64,000 bases of DNA from Neisseria arctica (GCF_022870905.1 NZ_CP091510.1:496001-560000), one strand, 5' to 3'. Shown: positions 22,374 through 32,240, counted from the first letter of the stretch. Notes: a model not told the origin generated them from the sequence alone. Numbers and translations: made by a program.

Positions 22374-24425
22374 ATGAAGCGTACATTAATTGCAGCATGG
22401 ATTGCGGCATTACCGGTGTGGGCGGTTGCCCAAGATACGGTGGTGTTTGGAGACAGTTTGAGTGATATCGGCCAGCCGGGGTGGGCTCTAAAAGCTACAT
22501 ATACAGACGAAACGGGGCAGCCGCATCGGTTATACGGCGAAATCGTAGCTGAATCTTTGGGTAGTAAACTGGTTGCTTCAGGAGCCGGCGGTACTGATTA
22601 TGCTTATAGCGGGGGTGTTGTGGTAGGCAGTAATAGCGAACGTACTGCCGCGCAGCCGAATTTGGCCTTGCAAACGCAGGTAGATAATTATCTGGTTGCT
22701 GGTGTTAAAAAAGATGCCCTGCATATTTTATGGGGCGGCGGTAACGATATGGCGGCTATTTTGGAACGGGCGCAAAGCAGCGCTTCACCTGCTTTGTCGG
22801 CGGCGGTAGACATTGCGGCTGCTGCTCAAGCCAGCGGTAAGCAGTTGCAGAGTTTGAAAAATGCCGGGGTAGATTTGGTGGTGATGCCGAATGTACCGAA
22901 TGTTGTTTATACGCCTACTTTGTTCGAATCATTTGCTGCGGCAGCGGCAGCGAGCGTTAATAAGCAGGTGAGCGGTGCTTTGATAGCAGCGGGACAGGAT
23001 GCCCAACAGGCGGCAGCAACAGCTGGTATGGTTGCTGCCCAATTTACCCAAGCATTTCAGACGGCTTCAGCTTCATTGGCTACCAGCAAGCAAACTTCGT
23101 TAGCAGACTTTGAAAATGCCCGTGTTGCGGTACTCAATGACACTGTTGAAAAATTATATGCTACGCCTATAGGTGCGGCATTGACGGCGGCAGGTGTGGG
23201 CAAGGCGGCTTTTTCTGCGGGATTGCAGGCTCAATACCAAACATTTTCGACCAGTGCGGCGGATGCAACGGGCCGCTTGAATAATGAAACCAATACAGCT
23301 ATCGGCAAAGTCGGTGGCAATGTTGTCCGATTGGATACCAACCAACTTTTCACCGATATATTAAATAACCCGGCGGCTTATGGATTTAATAATACGACTG
23401 TTCCGGTTTGCAGTAGCAGTACTGCGCAAACTTTATGCAGCCCTGCCAATGCCGCAGAAGCGGATAGCCGCTTGTTCGCCGATAGTTTCCACCCAGGACC
23501 GAAAGCACATCAGATAATGGCCGATTATCTGCTTAGCACGCTACAGGCACCGCAAGAAATAGCAGGGTTAGGACGCACGGCCTTATCCGGTAGTTTGGCG
23601 GCGGCAGATTTTATCAGAGAGGAAAGCCGCCGAAGCCGTAAACAGCCTCCGCGCACATTAGATGCGATAGCTGCGTACAATCATAACGGTGATGACGGGC
23701 AGACTGTTTATGCGGGTGCAAAGGTGCAGTTTGATCCGCAATGGCAAGCCGGGGTAATGGTCGGAAGACAAAATGTAGACAGCCGTTATGGTCAAACCGA
23801 GATTGGCGGCAGAGCCCATCATTTCGGGGCTTATTTGCGTTATGATATGCCGCGTGCTTGGGTAGGCGGTTTGCTGCAGATCGGTGATGCCGATTATACG
23901 ACGCGTCGAAGCATCGTGTTAGGCCAAAACCGCATTAGCCAGCAGGCCGAAAGCGGTGGCCGTATACGGTCGGCAGGTTTGTTCGGCGGTTATGATGTAT
24001 GGCGGCAAGGTGATACCCGTATTGCGGCTTTGGGAGATTTGACTCTATCTTCAGGTAAAGTCAATGCCGTAAACGAGAGAAGCGGCGGAGCGACACAGAT
24101 GCAATTCGCCGAACAAAATATCCGCTCATTGCGTAGTGGTTTGGGTTTGGAGGCCAAACATACGGTAGGTAATCTGACGCCGTTTGCCAATGTGCGTTGG
24201 GTAAAAGAGTGGAAAAATAACCAACAACAGGTAACGGCCACTTTAAACGGTAGCAGTTTTACTTTGCCAGTAGCCGATGAAGACCGTAGCTGGATCAACG
24301 GCCAACTGGGCGTGGTATGGCAACCTAAGGAGCGCTTGCGTTTCCACACTGCCTTGGGGCGAGATTTTGCCCGTGAAGGCAGCAGTAATACTTCGGTGCG
24401 GGTAGGTGTGGGAATGCTGTTTTAA
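22374..24425 (+). CDS. autotransporter with GDSL-esterase passenger
   Basis: This 683-residue protein starts with a Sec signal peptide (AAWIAALPVWAVAQ). The passenger domain is a GDSL/SGNH hydrolase: VVFGDSLSDIG carries the nucleophilic serine at about residue 28, WGGGNDM the glycine/asparagine block, and DSFHPGPKAHQIM the Asp-His pair at about 375. Between them lies a long alanine/glutamine-rich helical stretch (about residues 140-300). The last 270 residues are an autotransporter beta-barrel ending in phenylalanine (GVGMLF). This is the EstA-type architecture: a cell-surface lipase/esterase. The start has GAGGGAGAAAGT before the ATG. A DUS-pair terminator follows. Substrate is unknown. Confidence 0.9.
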   Translation: MKRTLIAAWIAALPVWAVAQDTVVFGDSLSDIGQPGWALKATYTDETGQPHRLYGEIVAESLGSKLVASGAGGTDYAYSGGVVVGSNSERTAAQPNLALQTQVDNYLVAGVKKDALHILWGGGNDMAAILERAQSSASPALSAAVDIAAAAQASGKQLQSLKNAGVDLVVMPNVPNVVYTPTLFESFAAAAAASVNKQVSGALIAAGQDAQQAAATAGMVAAQFTQAFQTASASLATSKQTSLADFENARVAVLNDTVEKLYATPIGAALTAAGVGKAAFSAGLQAQYQTFSTSAADATGRLNNETNTAIGKVGGNVVRLDTNQLFTDILNNPAAYGFNNTTVPVCSSSTAQTLCSPANAAEADSRLFADSFHPGPKAHQIMADYLLSTLQAPQEIAGLGRTALSGSLAAADFIREESRRSRKQPPRTLDAIAAYNHNGDDGQTVYAGAKVQFDPQWQAGVMVGRQNVDSRYGQTEIGGRAHHFGAYLRYDMPRAWVGGLLQIGDADYTTRRSIVLGQNRISQQAESGGRIRSAGLFGGYDVWRQGDTRIAALGDLTLSSGKVNAVNERSGGATQMQFAEQNIRSLRSGLGLEAKHTVGNLTPFANVRWVKEWKNNQQQVTATLNGSSFTLPVADEDRSWINGQLGVVWQPKERLRFHTALGRDFAREGSSNTSVRVGVGMLF

Positions 24426-24491
24426 ATCTCTGGTGAAGCGCGGAAGCAGATAAAGTTGATATATCGATAATCTGCAGTATTTCACCGTTCA

Positions 24492-24521
24492 AATGCCGTC
24501 TGAAAAGTTTCAGACGGCATT
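24492..24521 (+). terminator. autotransporter-gene terminator, AT-type DUS pair
   Basis: AATGCCGTCTGAAA pairs with TTTCAGACGGCATT, followed by ATTTTG. Confidence 0.82.
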
Positions 24522-24543
24522 ATTTTGTTAATACCGCTGTTTA

Positions 24544-24571
24544 GATATTTTTTATTTGATATTTTTTATTT
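24544..24571. repeat. 14-base tandem duplication, AT-rich
   Basis: GATATTTTTTATTT occurs twice back to back. It lies in the AT-rich space between the autotransporter terminator and the end of the kinase-like gene and has no obvious role. Confidence 0.6.
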
Positions 24572-24690
24572 GAATTGCTGCAATTTTAAAATTTTATTTT
24601 TTTAGATGGGTTGTTTGGAAACTTATTGGATTTTCAGACGGCCTTGGTAGATAGGCCGCCATATTATCCGTTTGCTTGGTTATAAAATTT

Positions 24691-25461
24691 TTAGGTTGGC
24701 GGGTTTTGTGTAAACAGTGCGGCAAGGGCTGAAAGGCGGAGGGTGTCGCTCCCCCATTTTCGCGCCTGTAGGTGGCGCATCCAATTTATCGGTTTTATAG
24801 ATGAGTTGATTGCGGTTGCAATATCGTTGGAGAGGGTATTCTGATGTTGCTGCCAAATAGCAGAGGCTTGGTTTAGTAGATTGTGCTTTCTCAGCCAGAT
24901 AGCGGTAGAGTGCAGATAGCAAAGGTAATCGCGGCTTTGGCAGCGTTCTATAGTCAGATAATCACCCGGATCATCTTCAAAGTCGATAAAGCCGATGATA
25001 CCGTCCTCGCAAACGATCATATTGCGGGCGAATGCTTGGCTGAGATATTGGTTTTGCTTGTGCACGTTATCGATGGCATCCAGGCCTTGTTGCCAATACT
25101 CAAGGCGGTCGGGGCTGTTTTCGATGTAGTGAAGCAAGGTATGATCGCCGATATGGGTGAACATCAATCCGTTGTCGGCTTCTGCCAAAAGGCGCGGAAC
25201 GCGGATATGATGCCGGCTGAGTTGACGCAAACGACGCGCTTCAATTTTCAGTGCTGCCCGCCCGCCCGGATTCGGAACCGGTTGCAGTGCACCCAAATTT
25301 AATGAGCGGGAAAGAATACTGAGTAGGGTGTAGCGCCATTGGGGAATGGTTTTGCCGGTTTTGCGTACCCATACATTTAGGCCGTCTGCAAGAATATGGT
25401 GGGCAATGGTGGCGGATTGCGTGGCAAGTAGGCGGTTGAGTTCAGCGGTATAGTCTGTCAT
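24691..25461 (-). CDS. protein-kinase-fold protein, possibly inactive
   Basis: The 256 residues look like the BUD32/RIO or aminoglycoside-phosphotransferase kinase fold. ALKIEARRLRQLSRHHIRVPRLL resembles the helix-C region, and IIGFIDFEDDPGDY resembles the metal-binding DFG/DFD segment. The usual catactlytic HGD loop seems replaced by SQAFARNMIV, keeping only the asparagine. It may therefore be a pseudokinase or a variant. The ATG overlaps the upstream oxidoreductase stop by 4 bases, so the two are translationally coupled. The substrate is unknown. Confidence 0.65.
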   Translation of the reverse strand: MTDYTAELNRLLATQSATIAHHILADGLNVWVRKTGKTIPQWRYTLLSILSRSLNLGALQPVPNPGGRAALKIEARRLRQLSRHHIRVPRLLAEADNGLMFTHIGDHTLLHYIENSPDRLEYWQQGLDAIDNVHKQNQYLSQAFARNMIVCEDGIIGFIDFEDDPGDYLTIERCQSRDYLCYLHSTAIWLRKHNLLNQASAIWQQHQNTLSNDIATAINSSIKPINWMRHLQARKWGSDTLRLSALAALFTQNPPT

Positions 25462-26762
25462 CGGCGGGCATCTTGAAAACGGTAGTAGGAAGAGCCGACA
25501 AATGATGCGGCTTTACGTAGAGGCTTGCCTCCGAGAATGCTTCTGTGGCGGAGCTGTTCAAAAGGCCGCAGGCGGCTGCTGTCGCCTAATATCGCCTCTG
25601 CAACAGCTAAGCCGGCAATGCCTGTAATGGCCATACCGTGGCCACAATAGCCTTGCAAAAAGTAGAGGTTGGCTGCTTGGCGGCCAAAATGCGGAGTAAG
25701 GTTGGGAGTAATATCACAATCTCCTCCCCATGAAAAGTCGATGCGTGCATTTTCGAGTTGCGGGAAAACTTTCAACATATCACGGCGGACGGCTTGGGTC
25801 ATGCGTTTGGCATCATAGATGAATTCACTGTCTTTGCCGCCGAAAAGAAGCCGTCCGTCGGCGCTGAGGCGGTAGTAATCGAGAATGTAGCGGTTGTCGC
25901 ATGCGGCCATATTATTTCGGATAAGCGTTTGCGCGGTAGTACCTAATGGTTCGGTAGCAATCATAAAAGTGCTGACCGATAGGGCTTTACGGTCTAGACG
26001 TCGGAATGCGCGGTTACGGTTTTTGCCGGCAAATGTATTAACTGCCAACACAACGTTGTCGCATTGAATGGTAGCCGCGGGAGTGTGTACCAGCCAACCT
26101 CCGAAAGCAGGCTCCATGCTGATGAAGGGGGTGTTTTCATATATATGCGCTCCCGAAGCGGCTGCGGCACGAGCAATGCCTAAAGTATAGTTGAGCGGGT
26201 GAAGATGTCCTGAAAGAGGATCATATAGGCCGCCGAGATAGCGCTCGCTGGCGAGTTGTTGTTGAAGGGCGGTTTTATCCCACATTTCCAGATGGGTAAT
26301 GCCATATTGGCGGCGGGCTTTTTCCTGCCACTCTTCTAAGGCTTCTAAATGACGGGGGCGGATGGCAACGGTGGCATAGCCTCGTGTCCAATCACATTCG
26401 ATACGGTATTTACGGATGCGTTCGTCTACCAACTCGACAGCTGCCAGTGATTGTTGCCAAAACCACAGGGCGCGTTCGCTGCCGGCCTGCCTTTCTAAGG
26501 TTCCCATTCCGCAGGCATAATCGCTGAGTATTTGCCCACCGCTGTGCCCGGATGCTCCCGAGCCGATACGGGCAGCCTCGATGAGCGCGACACTATAGCC
26601 GTTTTCAGCCAGCGGTAGCGCAGTACATAAGCCTGATAGCCCGCCGCCGACAATACATGTGCCGACTTCAATATGCTCTTTTAGTTGAGGGTATCGGGGT
26701 GGTGAGATAATGCTGTGGTGGTAATAAGAGGAGGTGGAGTCTTTTGAAGCCGGAGTTCGCAT
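25458..26762 (-). CDS. FAD-dependent amine oxidoreductase (DAO family)
   Basis: This 434-residue flavoprotein resembles gamma-glutamylputrescine oxidase (PuuB). The Rossmann motif VGGGLSGLCTALPLAENG near residue 38 is followed by an acidic residue (ALIEAARIGSGASGHSGGQ). DFSWGGDCDITPNLTPHFG and GYCGHGMAITGIAG near the C-terminus are typical of the DAO family. It lies downstream of the potGHI polyamine-type transporter on the same strand, which supports an amine or polyamine substrate, but this is inference. The initiation region lacks a clear Shine-Dalgarno. Confidence 0.85.
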   Translation of the reverse strand: MRTPASKDSTSSYYHHSIISPPRYPQLKEHIEVGTCIVGGGLSGLCTALPLAENGYSVALIEAARIGSGASGHSGGQILSDYACGMGTLERQAGSERALWFWQQSLAAVELVDERIRKYRIECDWTRGYATVAIRPRHLEALEEWQEKARRQYGITHLEMWDKTALQQQLASERYLGGLYDPLSGHLHPLNYTLGIARAAAASGAHIYENTPFISMEPAFGGWLVHTPAATIQCDNVVLAVNTFAGKNRNRAFRRLDRKALSVSTFMIATEPLGTTAQTLIRNNMAACDNRYILDYYRLSADGRLLFGGKDSEFIYDAKRMTQAVRRDMLKVFPQLENARIDFSWGGDCDITPNLTPHFGRQAANLYFLQGYCGHGMAITGIAGLAVAEAILGDSSRLRPFEQLRHRSILGGKPLRKAASFVGSSYYRFQDARR

Positions 26763-26965
26763 AAAAATAAAGTTGTTGTCGGCAAACTGTTTTCAGACGG
26801 CACCGATATTTTGAAGTGGAAAACCGAGGCCGTCTGAAAACGGTCTGAAGCAGGTATTAATACAAATAACAAGTATGGTTTGAGAGGTATAAATACAAAT
26901 TTGATGGTTGGTTGATTATAGAATTAAATTGGAAAATCGTCTGCATGTTTTTGTAAACACTTAAT

Positions 26966-27001
26966 AAAAATACAGGCCGTTTTGAAACGGCCTGTATTTT
27001 T
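26966..27001. terminator. terminator at the end of potI
   Basis: AAAAATACAGGCCGTTT pairs with AAACGGCCTGTATTTTT, a near-perfect palindrome with T-tracts on both strands. It overlaps the potI stop codon, so potGHI and the downstream oxidoreductase are likely separate transcripts or partly attenuated. Confidence 0.82.
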
Positions 27002-27893
27002 ATGCCTGATTGGCTTTTTCAAGCGCTAATTTTTCTTGGCGGTAAGCTTCGGCCGCTTCCCGTTCCCGCTTCGTAGTTTGGCGCATCATGTAGTAATTGA
27101 TAAGGATGACCAAGCTGCCTACGATGGTGATGAAAATAGTGGCCAATACGTTCATCTGCGGATCAAGGCCGAGTTTGATTTTTGAGAAAATCACTTGCGG
27201 CAATGTGGAAGATCCCGGGCCGGATAGGAACGAAGTAATTACCAAATCATCCAACGAAAGGGTAATACCCAATAAAAAGCCCGATGCGATAGCAGGAGCA
27301 ATCAGAGGCAGGGTAATCACGAAGAAAATCTTCAATGGACGGGCGCCCAAGTCCATTGCTGCCTCTTCTAGAGATTGATCCAATTCAATCAAACGTGAGC
27401 GGATGACCACGGTGATATAGGCCATGCATAAAGTGGTGTGACCGAGAAAAATGGTGAAAAAGCCCCGGTCAAAATACAGGAAACTGAGCAGTTCGCTGTT
27501 TTGCAGGAACATTTGCACTTGGATAATCAGCAGCAGCATTGATAGGCCGGTAATAACGTCAGGCATTACCATCGGTGCAGATACCATACCTGCAAACAGA
27601 GTACTGCCGCGGAAGCGCTTGATACGCGCGAGAGCATAGCCAGCCAGTGTACCCAAAATAACGGCAGCAAAAGACGAAACCAATGCAATGCGAAGCGAGA
27701 GCCAGGCCGCTTCCAGAATAGTGCTGTTTTGTAGCAGTTCGCTATACCATTTGGTCGAAAAACCACCCCATACGGTTACCAGTTTGGATTCGTTAAACGA
27801 ATAAATGACCAGTACGACCAAGGGAATGTAAAGGAACGCCAAGCCGATAAACAGCATCAGCTTTAAGAACCAGGAGAGTTTGTGACCCTGCAT
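27000..27893 (-). CDS. potI: polyamine-type ABC transporter permease PotI/PotC
   Basis: This 297-residue inner-membrane permease has six predicted transmembrane helices. The EAA loop is EEAAMDLGARPLKIFFVITLP at about residues 165-185, the site that contacts the ATPase. It belongs to the PotC/PotI group of the spermidine/putrescine transporter family. The start overlaps the potH stop (TAATG), indicating coupling. Substrate (putrescine or spermidine) is inferred from the family. Confidence 0.9.
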   Translation of the reverse strand: MQGHKLSWFLKLMLFIGLAFLYIPLVVLVIYSFNESKLVTVWGGFSTKWYSELLQNSTILEAAWLSLRIALVSSFAAVILGTLAGYALARIKRFRGSTLFAGMVSAPMVMPDVITGLSMLLLIIQVQMFLQNSELLSFLYFDRGFFTIFLGHTTLCMAYITVVIRSRLIELDQSLEEAAMDLGARPLKIFFVITLPLIAPAIASGFLLGITLSLDDLVITSFLSGPGSSTLPQVIFSKIKLGLDPQMNVLATIFITIVGSLVILINYYMMRQTTKREREAAEAYRQEKLALEKANQA

Positions 27894-28870
27894 TATTTCG
27901 CTCCTTCTTCAAGTTCGCGGTTTTCATAGCGGTGGAACAGCACAATAGGCACGACCAGCAGCAATACCATGATAACGGCAACGGCGGAAGCCAATGGCCA
28001 GTTGTTTTGGTCAAAGAATGCCTGCCACAATACTTTACCGATCATCAGATTTTCTGGGCCGCCTACCAGTTCGGGAATCACAAATTCACCGACGGCAGGT
28101 ACGAACACCAGCATCGACCCTGCGATAATGCCTGTTTTCGAAAGCGGCAGAGTAATAGTGAGAAAAGATTTGATCGGGCCGGCTCCAAGATCAGATGCGG
28201 CTTCAAGTAAGCGGCCGTCAAGTTTTACCAGCTGGGTATAAAGCGGCAGAATCATAAACGGCAGGTAGGCATATACCATAACCAAGTTGAGCGAGAAAGC
28301 ATTGTAGAACAAATCCAACGGTTGGCTGATAACGCCGTATTTCATCAGCATGTTATTAATGATGCCGTTGTGGCCGAGTAACCCCATCCATGCATAAACG
28401 CGCAACAGGAAAGATGTCCAAAAGGGCAGCATGATAGCCAATAACAAGCCGTTGCGGATAGAGGGGTTGGCACGGGAAATTGCATAAGCAATCGGGTAGC
28501 CGAGCAGCAGACAGATAATGGTTGTCGTCAGCGCGGTTTTGATAGAAAGCCAATAAGTCAGCAGATAAATATTATTGCCGCGCCCTTCGGTAAACGGATT
28601 CAGCATTTGGCTGAGCGTAGACCAGAAGTTTTGGAAAATATCCGCATAGTTTTGATAGCTCAAGGCGATATTCAGACGGCCCATGTCGGGGTCGGTGGTG
28701 ATCAGCGGAGAGTAGGGGGGAATGGCCAACTCCTGCTCAGCAAAGCTGATTTTCAATACAATCGCAAAGGGAATCAAAAACAACACCAGCAGCCAAATAT
28801 ACGGTATGCCGATAACCAGGCCGCGGCTGGGCTTAAAGTGAAGCTTGCTTTTGAGTTTAGGAAAATCCAT
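27893..28870 (-). CDS. potH: polyamine-type ABC transporter permease PotH/PotB
   Basis: This is the partner permease to PotI: 325 residues with about six membrane helices and the EAA motif LEAASDLGAGPIKSFLTITLP at about residues 222-242. The N-terminal SRGLVIGIPYIWLLVLFLIPF is the first helix. It lies 16 bases downstream of the ATPase gene and overlaps potI by one base. Confidence 0.9.
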   Translation of the reverse strand: MDFPKLKSKLHFKPSRGLVIGIPYIWLLVLFLIPFAIVLKISFAEQELAIPPYSPLITTDPDMGRLNIALSYQNYADIFQNFWSTLSQMLNPFTEGRGNNIYLLTYWLSIKTALTTTIICLLLGYPIAYAISRANPSIRNGLLLAIMLPFWTSFLLRVYAWMGLLGHNGIINNMLMKYGVISQPLDLFYNAFSLNLVMVYAYLPFMILPLYTQLVKLDGRLLEAASDLGAGPIKSFLTITLPLSKTGIIAGSMLVFVPAVGEFVIPELVGGPENLMIGKVLWQAFFDQNNWPLASAVAVIMVLLLVVPIVLFHRYENRELEEGAK

Positions 28871-28886
28871 TGGGCTTGCCCTTTAT

Positions 28887-30011
28887 TTAGCGGGTGAGCG
28901 GGGTAGGCTGGTTTGCAGGCCAGCTCATGTACACGGTTTCGTCCCAAGTAGGCGGTGTGATATTGCGTACATACCAATACGGGGCAGGAACTTGGCTTTT
29001 TATGATGCGGCCGTTTTCCAACTCAACGTGATAGGTAGCAAAGCTGCCGAGATAGGCAATTTCTTTAACCGTACCGCGCGCCCAGTTGAACTCGCCCAAG
29101 TGTTCGGGTTTTTCTTTATATAGGTCGATATCCTCAGGGCGGATACTCAACCATAAATCTTGCTCGGTTGGGCCGCCTAAGCCGTGGTCGATGCGCACGG
29201 GATTTTCCAGCTCGGGGCAGTGGATGACGGCGTAATCGGCATGGTCTTCCGTTACCGTGCCTTCGAAAATATTAGTTTCGCCGATAAATTCAGCGGTAAA
29301 ACGACTGTTAGGGAAGTCGTACACGTCGCTTGGGGTACCGACTTGCTGCAATTGGCCTTCGGACATAATGGCAATACGGGTTGCCATGGTCATGGCTTCT
29401 TCTTGGTCATGGGTAACCATAATGCAGGTAACGCCGACTTGTTCGAGCGTGTTTACCAACTCGAGTTGTGTTTGCTGGCGCAATTTTTTATCGAGGGCGC
29501 CTAATGGTTCGTCAAGCAACAGGATTTTCGGGCGTTTGGCCAAGCTGCGGGCCAATGCGACGCGTTGTTGTTGGCCGCCTGAAAGCTGGTGCGGTTTACG
29601 TTTTGCAAATTTGGTCATTTGAACCAAGCGCAACATTTCTTCTACGCGGGCGGCGATTTCGTCTTTCGGCATTTTGTCTTGCTTGAGGCCGAAGGCAATA
29701 TTTTGCTCTACCGTCATGTGCGGGAAGAGGGCGTAGCTTTGGAACATCATATTAATCGGCCGGTCGTACGGGGCCAGTTTGGTAATGTCTTGCCCGTCGA
29801 GGATGATTTTTCCTTGTGTAGGCGTTTCCATGCCCGCAAGCATGCGCAGCAAAGTTGATTTGCCGCAGCCTGAGCTGCCGAGTAGGGCGAATATTTCATG
29901 TTTGTAGATATCGAGGTCGATATGGTCGACAGCGTAATTGTCACCAAACTTTTTCACCAGCCCTTGGATTTGCAGGTAGGGCGCGGCGGAAGAGGCAGCG
30001 GTTGCGGTCAT
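28887..30011 (-). CDS. potG: polyamine-type ABC transporter ATPase PotG/PotA
   Basis: This 374-residue ATPase energises the PotHI permeases. Walker [10 protein letters not shown] is at about residues 43-51, the signature LSGGQQQR at about 143-150, and Walker [13 protein letters not shown] at about 163-174. A C-terminal TOBE domain spans about 290-365. It is the first gene of potGHI. No periplasmic binding-protein gene is adjacent, so PotF/PotD must be encoded elsewhere. A GGAG precedes the ATG. Confidence 0.92.
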   Translation of the reverse strand: MTATAASSAAPYLQIQGLVKKFGDNYAVDHIDLDIYKHEIFALLGSSGCGKSTLLRMLAGMETPTQGKIILDGQDITKLAPYDRPINMMFQSYALFPHMTVEQNIAFGLKQDKMPKDEIAARVEEMLRLVQMTKFAKRKPHQLSGGQQQRVALARSLAKRPKILLLDEPLGALDKKLRQQTQLELVNTLEQVGVTCIMVTHDQEEAMTMATRIAIMSEGQLQQVGTPSDVYDFPNSRFTAEFIGETNIFEGTVTEDHADYAVIHCPELENPVRIDHGLGGPTEQDLWLSIRPEDIDLYKEKPEHLGEFNWARGTVKEIAYLGSFATYHVELENGRIIKSQVPAPYWYVRNITPPTWDETVYMSWPANQPTPLTR

Positions 30012-30333
30012 GGGCGAATGCTCCGGTTAAGTAGCAAAATGCCGTATGCGGCATTTTTTATAGGGTGATAAAAAGCTGTTTGCTTGCTGGAAAAGCGCAC
30101 GGGCAGCAGGTTATGTACAGTTGAATTACAAACTTGTAATTATATTAGGCTATGGCTTTTCGGGGCAATATAAAATTGGCTTAATGTTGGTATTTCTTGG
30201 TTAGAAGAATTGTTTTGCATTGTCGGGCGGCTTTTAATGAGGGAAGGTCGTATTTTTAGGTACGCTGAAATGTATTTCAAATACTTTTTTACAAGAGATC
30301 TAAATCCGGTTGGGAGTATGTGTGCGGATATGT
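30012..30333. other. intergenic region rfbD-potG
   Basis: The promoter of potGHI must lie here. The stretch is AT-rich in the middle, and I see no convincing gene; a 75-codon minus-strand frame (30140-30367) lacks family features. Confidence 0.4.
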
Positions 30334-30365
30334 AAAAGGCGCGTTGCTGTAAAGCAAAGCGCGCC
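30334..30365 (-). terminator. rfbD terminator
   Basis: On the minus strand GGCGCGC-TTTGC and GCAACGCGCC form a stem with a small bulge, followed by TTTTAC. It lies about 20 bases after the rfbD stop. Confidence 0.75.
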
Positions 30366-30386
30366 AAATGTCGGATTGGGATGGTT

Positions 30387-31253
30387 TTAGGCCTGTAATT
30401 TCAATAAAACACCAGCTAGTGATTTTTGCCAGTCGGCAGGGATAATGCCTAAGGTGTTTTGAATTTTGTTGCAGTCCAGCACACTGTAGGCAGGGCGGGC
30501 GGCAGGAGTGGGAAAGCCGCTGCTGTCGATGGCATGGATTCGGGGAGGTTGTTGCGTCGGATCCTGTAAAGCGGCAGTTTCGAAAATCGTGCAGGCAAAG
30601 TCATACCAAGAGGCGGGCTTGTCGCCACAGTAATGATAAATACCACGGGGAAAGTCTGACTGTTGCAGCATGGTAAGGATGGTTTGTGCCAAATCGCCGG
30701 CGTAAGTGGGCGTGCCGATCTGATCGTTAACTATATGCAAGTCTCCACGCTCTTGAGCTGCTTTCAGCATAGTTTTCACGAAATTTTGGCCGTATTCGCT
30801 AAATACCCATGAAGTGCGAATAACCACGCTGGCGGAGTGTTCGGATAATGCCAGCAGCTCGCCGGCTAATTTTGATCGGCCGTAAACGCTTTGGGGTTCG
30901 GGAGCATCACTTTCGGTATAGGGAACTTTATTGTTGCCGCTGAAGACGTAATCGGTCGAAATGTGCACGAAGCGGGCGTGTACGGCACGGGCTGCGGCAG
31001 CTAGGTTATATACGGCGCGCGCATTCACGGCAAAGGCTTTGGCGCTTTCGCTTTCGGCCTTATCTACGGCAGTATAGGCCGCTGCATTGATGATTGCATC
31101 GGGTTGGAAGTTTTGCGCCATATTGAGAACGGCGGCGGCATCGGTAATGTCGAGTGTGGCAGAGTCGGCGGCAATCAATTCCCAATCTTCGGGCAGACGG
31201 TCTTTGATGCAGCGGCCGAGTTGGCCTTTGGATCCGGTGAGCAGAATTCTCAT
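30387..31253 (-). CDS. rfbD: dTDP-4-dehydrorhamnose reductase
   Basis: RfbD/RmlD reduces dTDP-4-keto-L-rhamnose to dTDP-L-rhamnose for surface polysaccharide. The 288 residues show the NAD(P)-binding motif LLTGSKGQLGR at the N-terminus, INAAAYTAVDKAE, and HISTDYVFSGN. The catalytic YxxxK is within VYGRSKLAGE. It is separated from any rfbABC genes and appears monocistronic. AAGGA precedes the ATG. Function is well supported by family; the pathway partners are outside the window. Confidence 0.9.
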   Translation of the reverse strand: MRILLTGSKGQLGRCIKDRLPEDWELIAADSATLDITDAAAVLNMAQNFQPDAIINAAAYTAVDKAESESAKAFAVNARAVYNLAAAARAVHARFVHISTDYVFSGNNKVPYTESDAPEPQSVYGRSKLAGELLALSEHSASVVIRTSWVFSEYGQNFVKTMLKAAQERGDLHIVNDQIGTPTYAGDLAQTILTMLQQSDFPRGIYHYCGDKPASWYDFACTIFETAALQDPTQQPPRIHAIDSSGFPTPAARPAYSVLDCNKIQNTLGIIPADWQKSLAGVLLKLQA

Positions 31254-31649
31254 GAGTCATTTCCTTAGGTTGTTTGTTATCCAGGGTATATACACCGATA
31301 GCCCGTGTGCGTAGTTGTTGTTAATGGGCTGCGGGGTAGATTGGCCGTTGATTGGGTTCGGCTGTGCCGTAATCTATAATATATTTCAGACGGCGTGATT
31401 GTTTCCATTATAAAACAAGCAACATAAATTACACGAAATTATTTGATTTTTTGAAATATTCTGATGAGCGTAGTGAAAGTTAAAAAATGTGTTGTGTTTA
31501 AGATAATTATTTATTGTTACGATGCCTTCATTTTGTAATAGTGCGGCTTTGGGCTATACTCAATCAGGTATGTTTCAATAGACGGTATGAAATTGCGTTT
31601 GCCGTTGAAGCGGTAAGATTTTGTTTGATTTGAACGGAGTGTTCTAAAA
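31254..31649. other. intergenic region rfbD-lemA
   Basis: This divergent spacer of 396 bases must contain the rfbD and lemA promoters. It has one reverse core DUS (TTCAGACGGC, near 31386) and AT-rich sequence around 31410-31520. No gene is evident, and no promoter stands out enough to call. Confidence 0.4.
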
Positions 31650-32240
31650 ATGTTGAAAAAATGGTTGGCCGCGGTTGCGGTGATGTTGTCTTTGTTTAGT
31701 TTGAGCGGTTGCGGTTATAACACTATGCAGGCCCAAGATGAGGCGGCTAATGGAGCTTGGTCGGAAGTTTTAAACCAATACCAGCGCCGTGCCGATTTAA
31801 TTCCGAACTTGGTAAATACGGTAAAAGGTTATGCCACACATGAGCAAGAGGTATTTACCCAAGTAACCGAGGCGCGCAGTAAGGTAGGCAGCATTCAACT
31901 GACTGCCGAAGACGCTACCGATCCGGAGAAAATCAAGCAGTTCCAACAGGCTCAAGGAGAGCTGAGCAGTGCGCTTTCACGTTTGTTGGTGGTTTCTGAA
32001 AACTACCCCCAATTGAAGGCCGATCAAAACTTCCGTGATTTGCAGGCACAATTGGAAGGTACGGAAAACCGGATTTCTTTGGCGCGTAACAATTATATCA
32101 AAGCGGTGCAAACTTATAACACGACTTTGCGCCAATTCCCGCAAAACATTACGGCAAAAATTTTCGGCATGAAGGTTCGCGCCAATTTCAGCGTAGAAAA
32201 TGAAGCCGCCGTTTCCAATGCTCCGAAAGTTTCTTTCTGA
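31650..32240 (+). CDS. LemA family lipoprotein
   Basis: The 196 residues start with a lipoprotein signal and lipobox LSGC (Cys about 21). The helical LemA domain has the conserved ANGAWSEVLNQYQRRADLIPNLVNTVKGYA and ENRISLARNNYIKAVQTYN segments. LemA proteins are commonly encoded next to TPM-domain proteins, as here, and may work with them at the envelope; the molecular role is unknown. ACGGAGTG precedes the ATG. Confidence 0.9.
   Translation: MLKKWLAAVAVMLSLFSLSGCGYNTMQAQDEAANGAWSEVLNQYQRRADLIPNLVNTVKGYATHEQEVFTQVTEARSKVGSIQLTAEDATDPEKIKQFQQAQGELSSALSRLLVVSENYPQLKADQNFRDLQAQLEGTENRISLARNNYIKAVQTYNTTLRQFPQNITAKIFGMKVRANFSVENEAAVSNAPKVSF

Noticed and set aside
30140..30367. 75-codon minus-strand frame before potG
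   Set aside because: It runs across the rfbD terminator and has no family features or ribosome-binding site.
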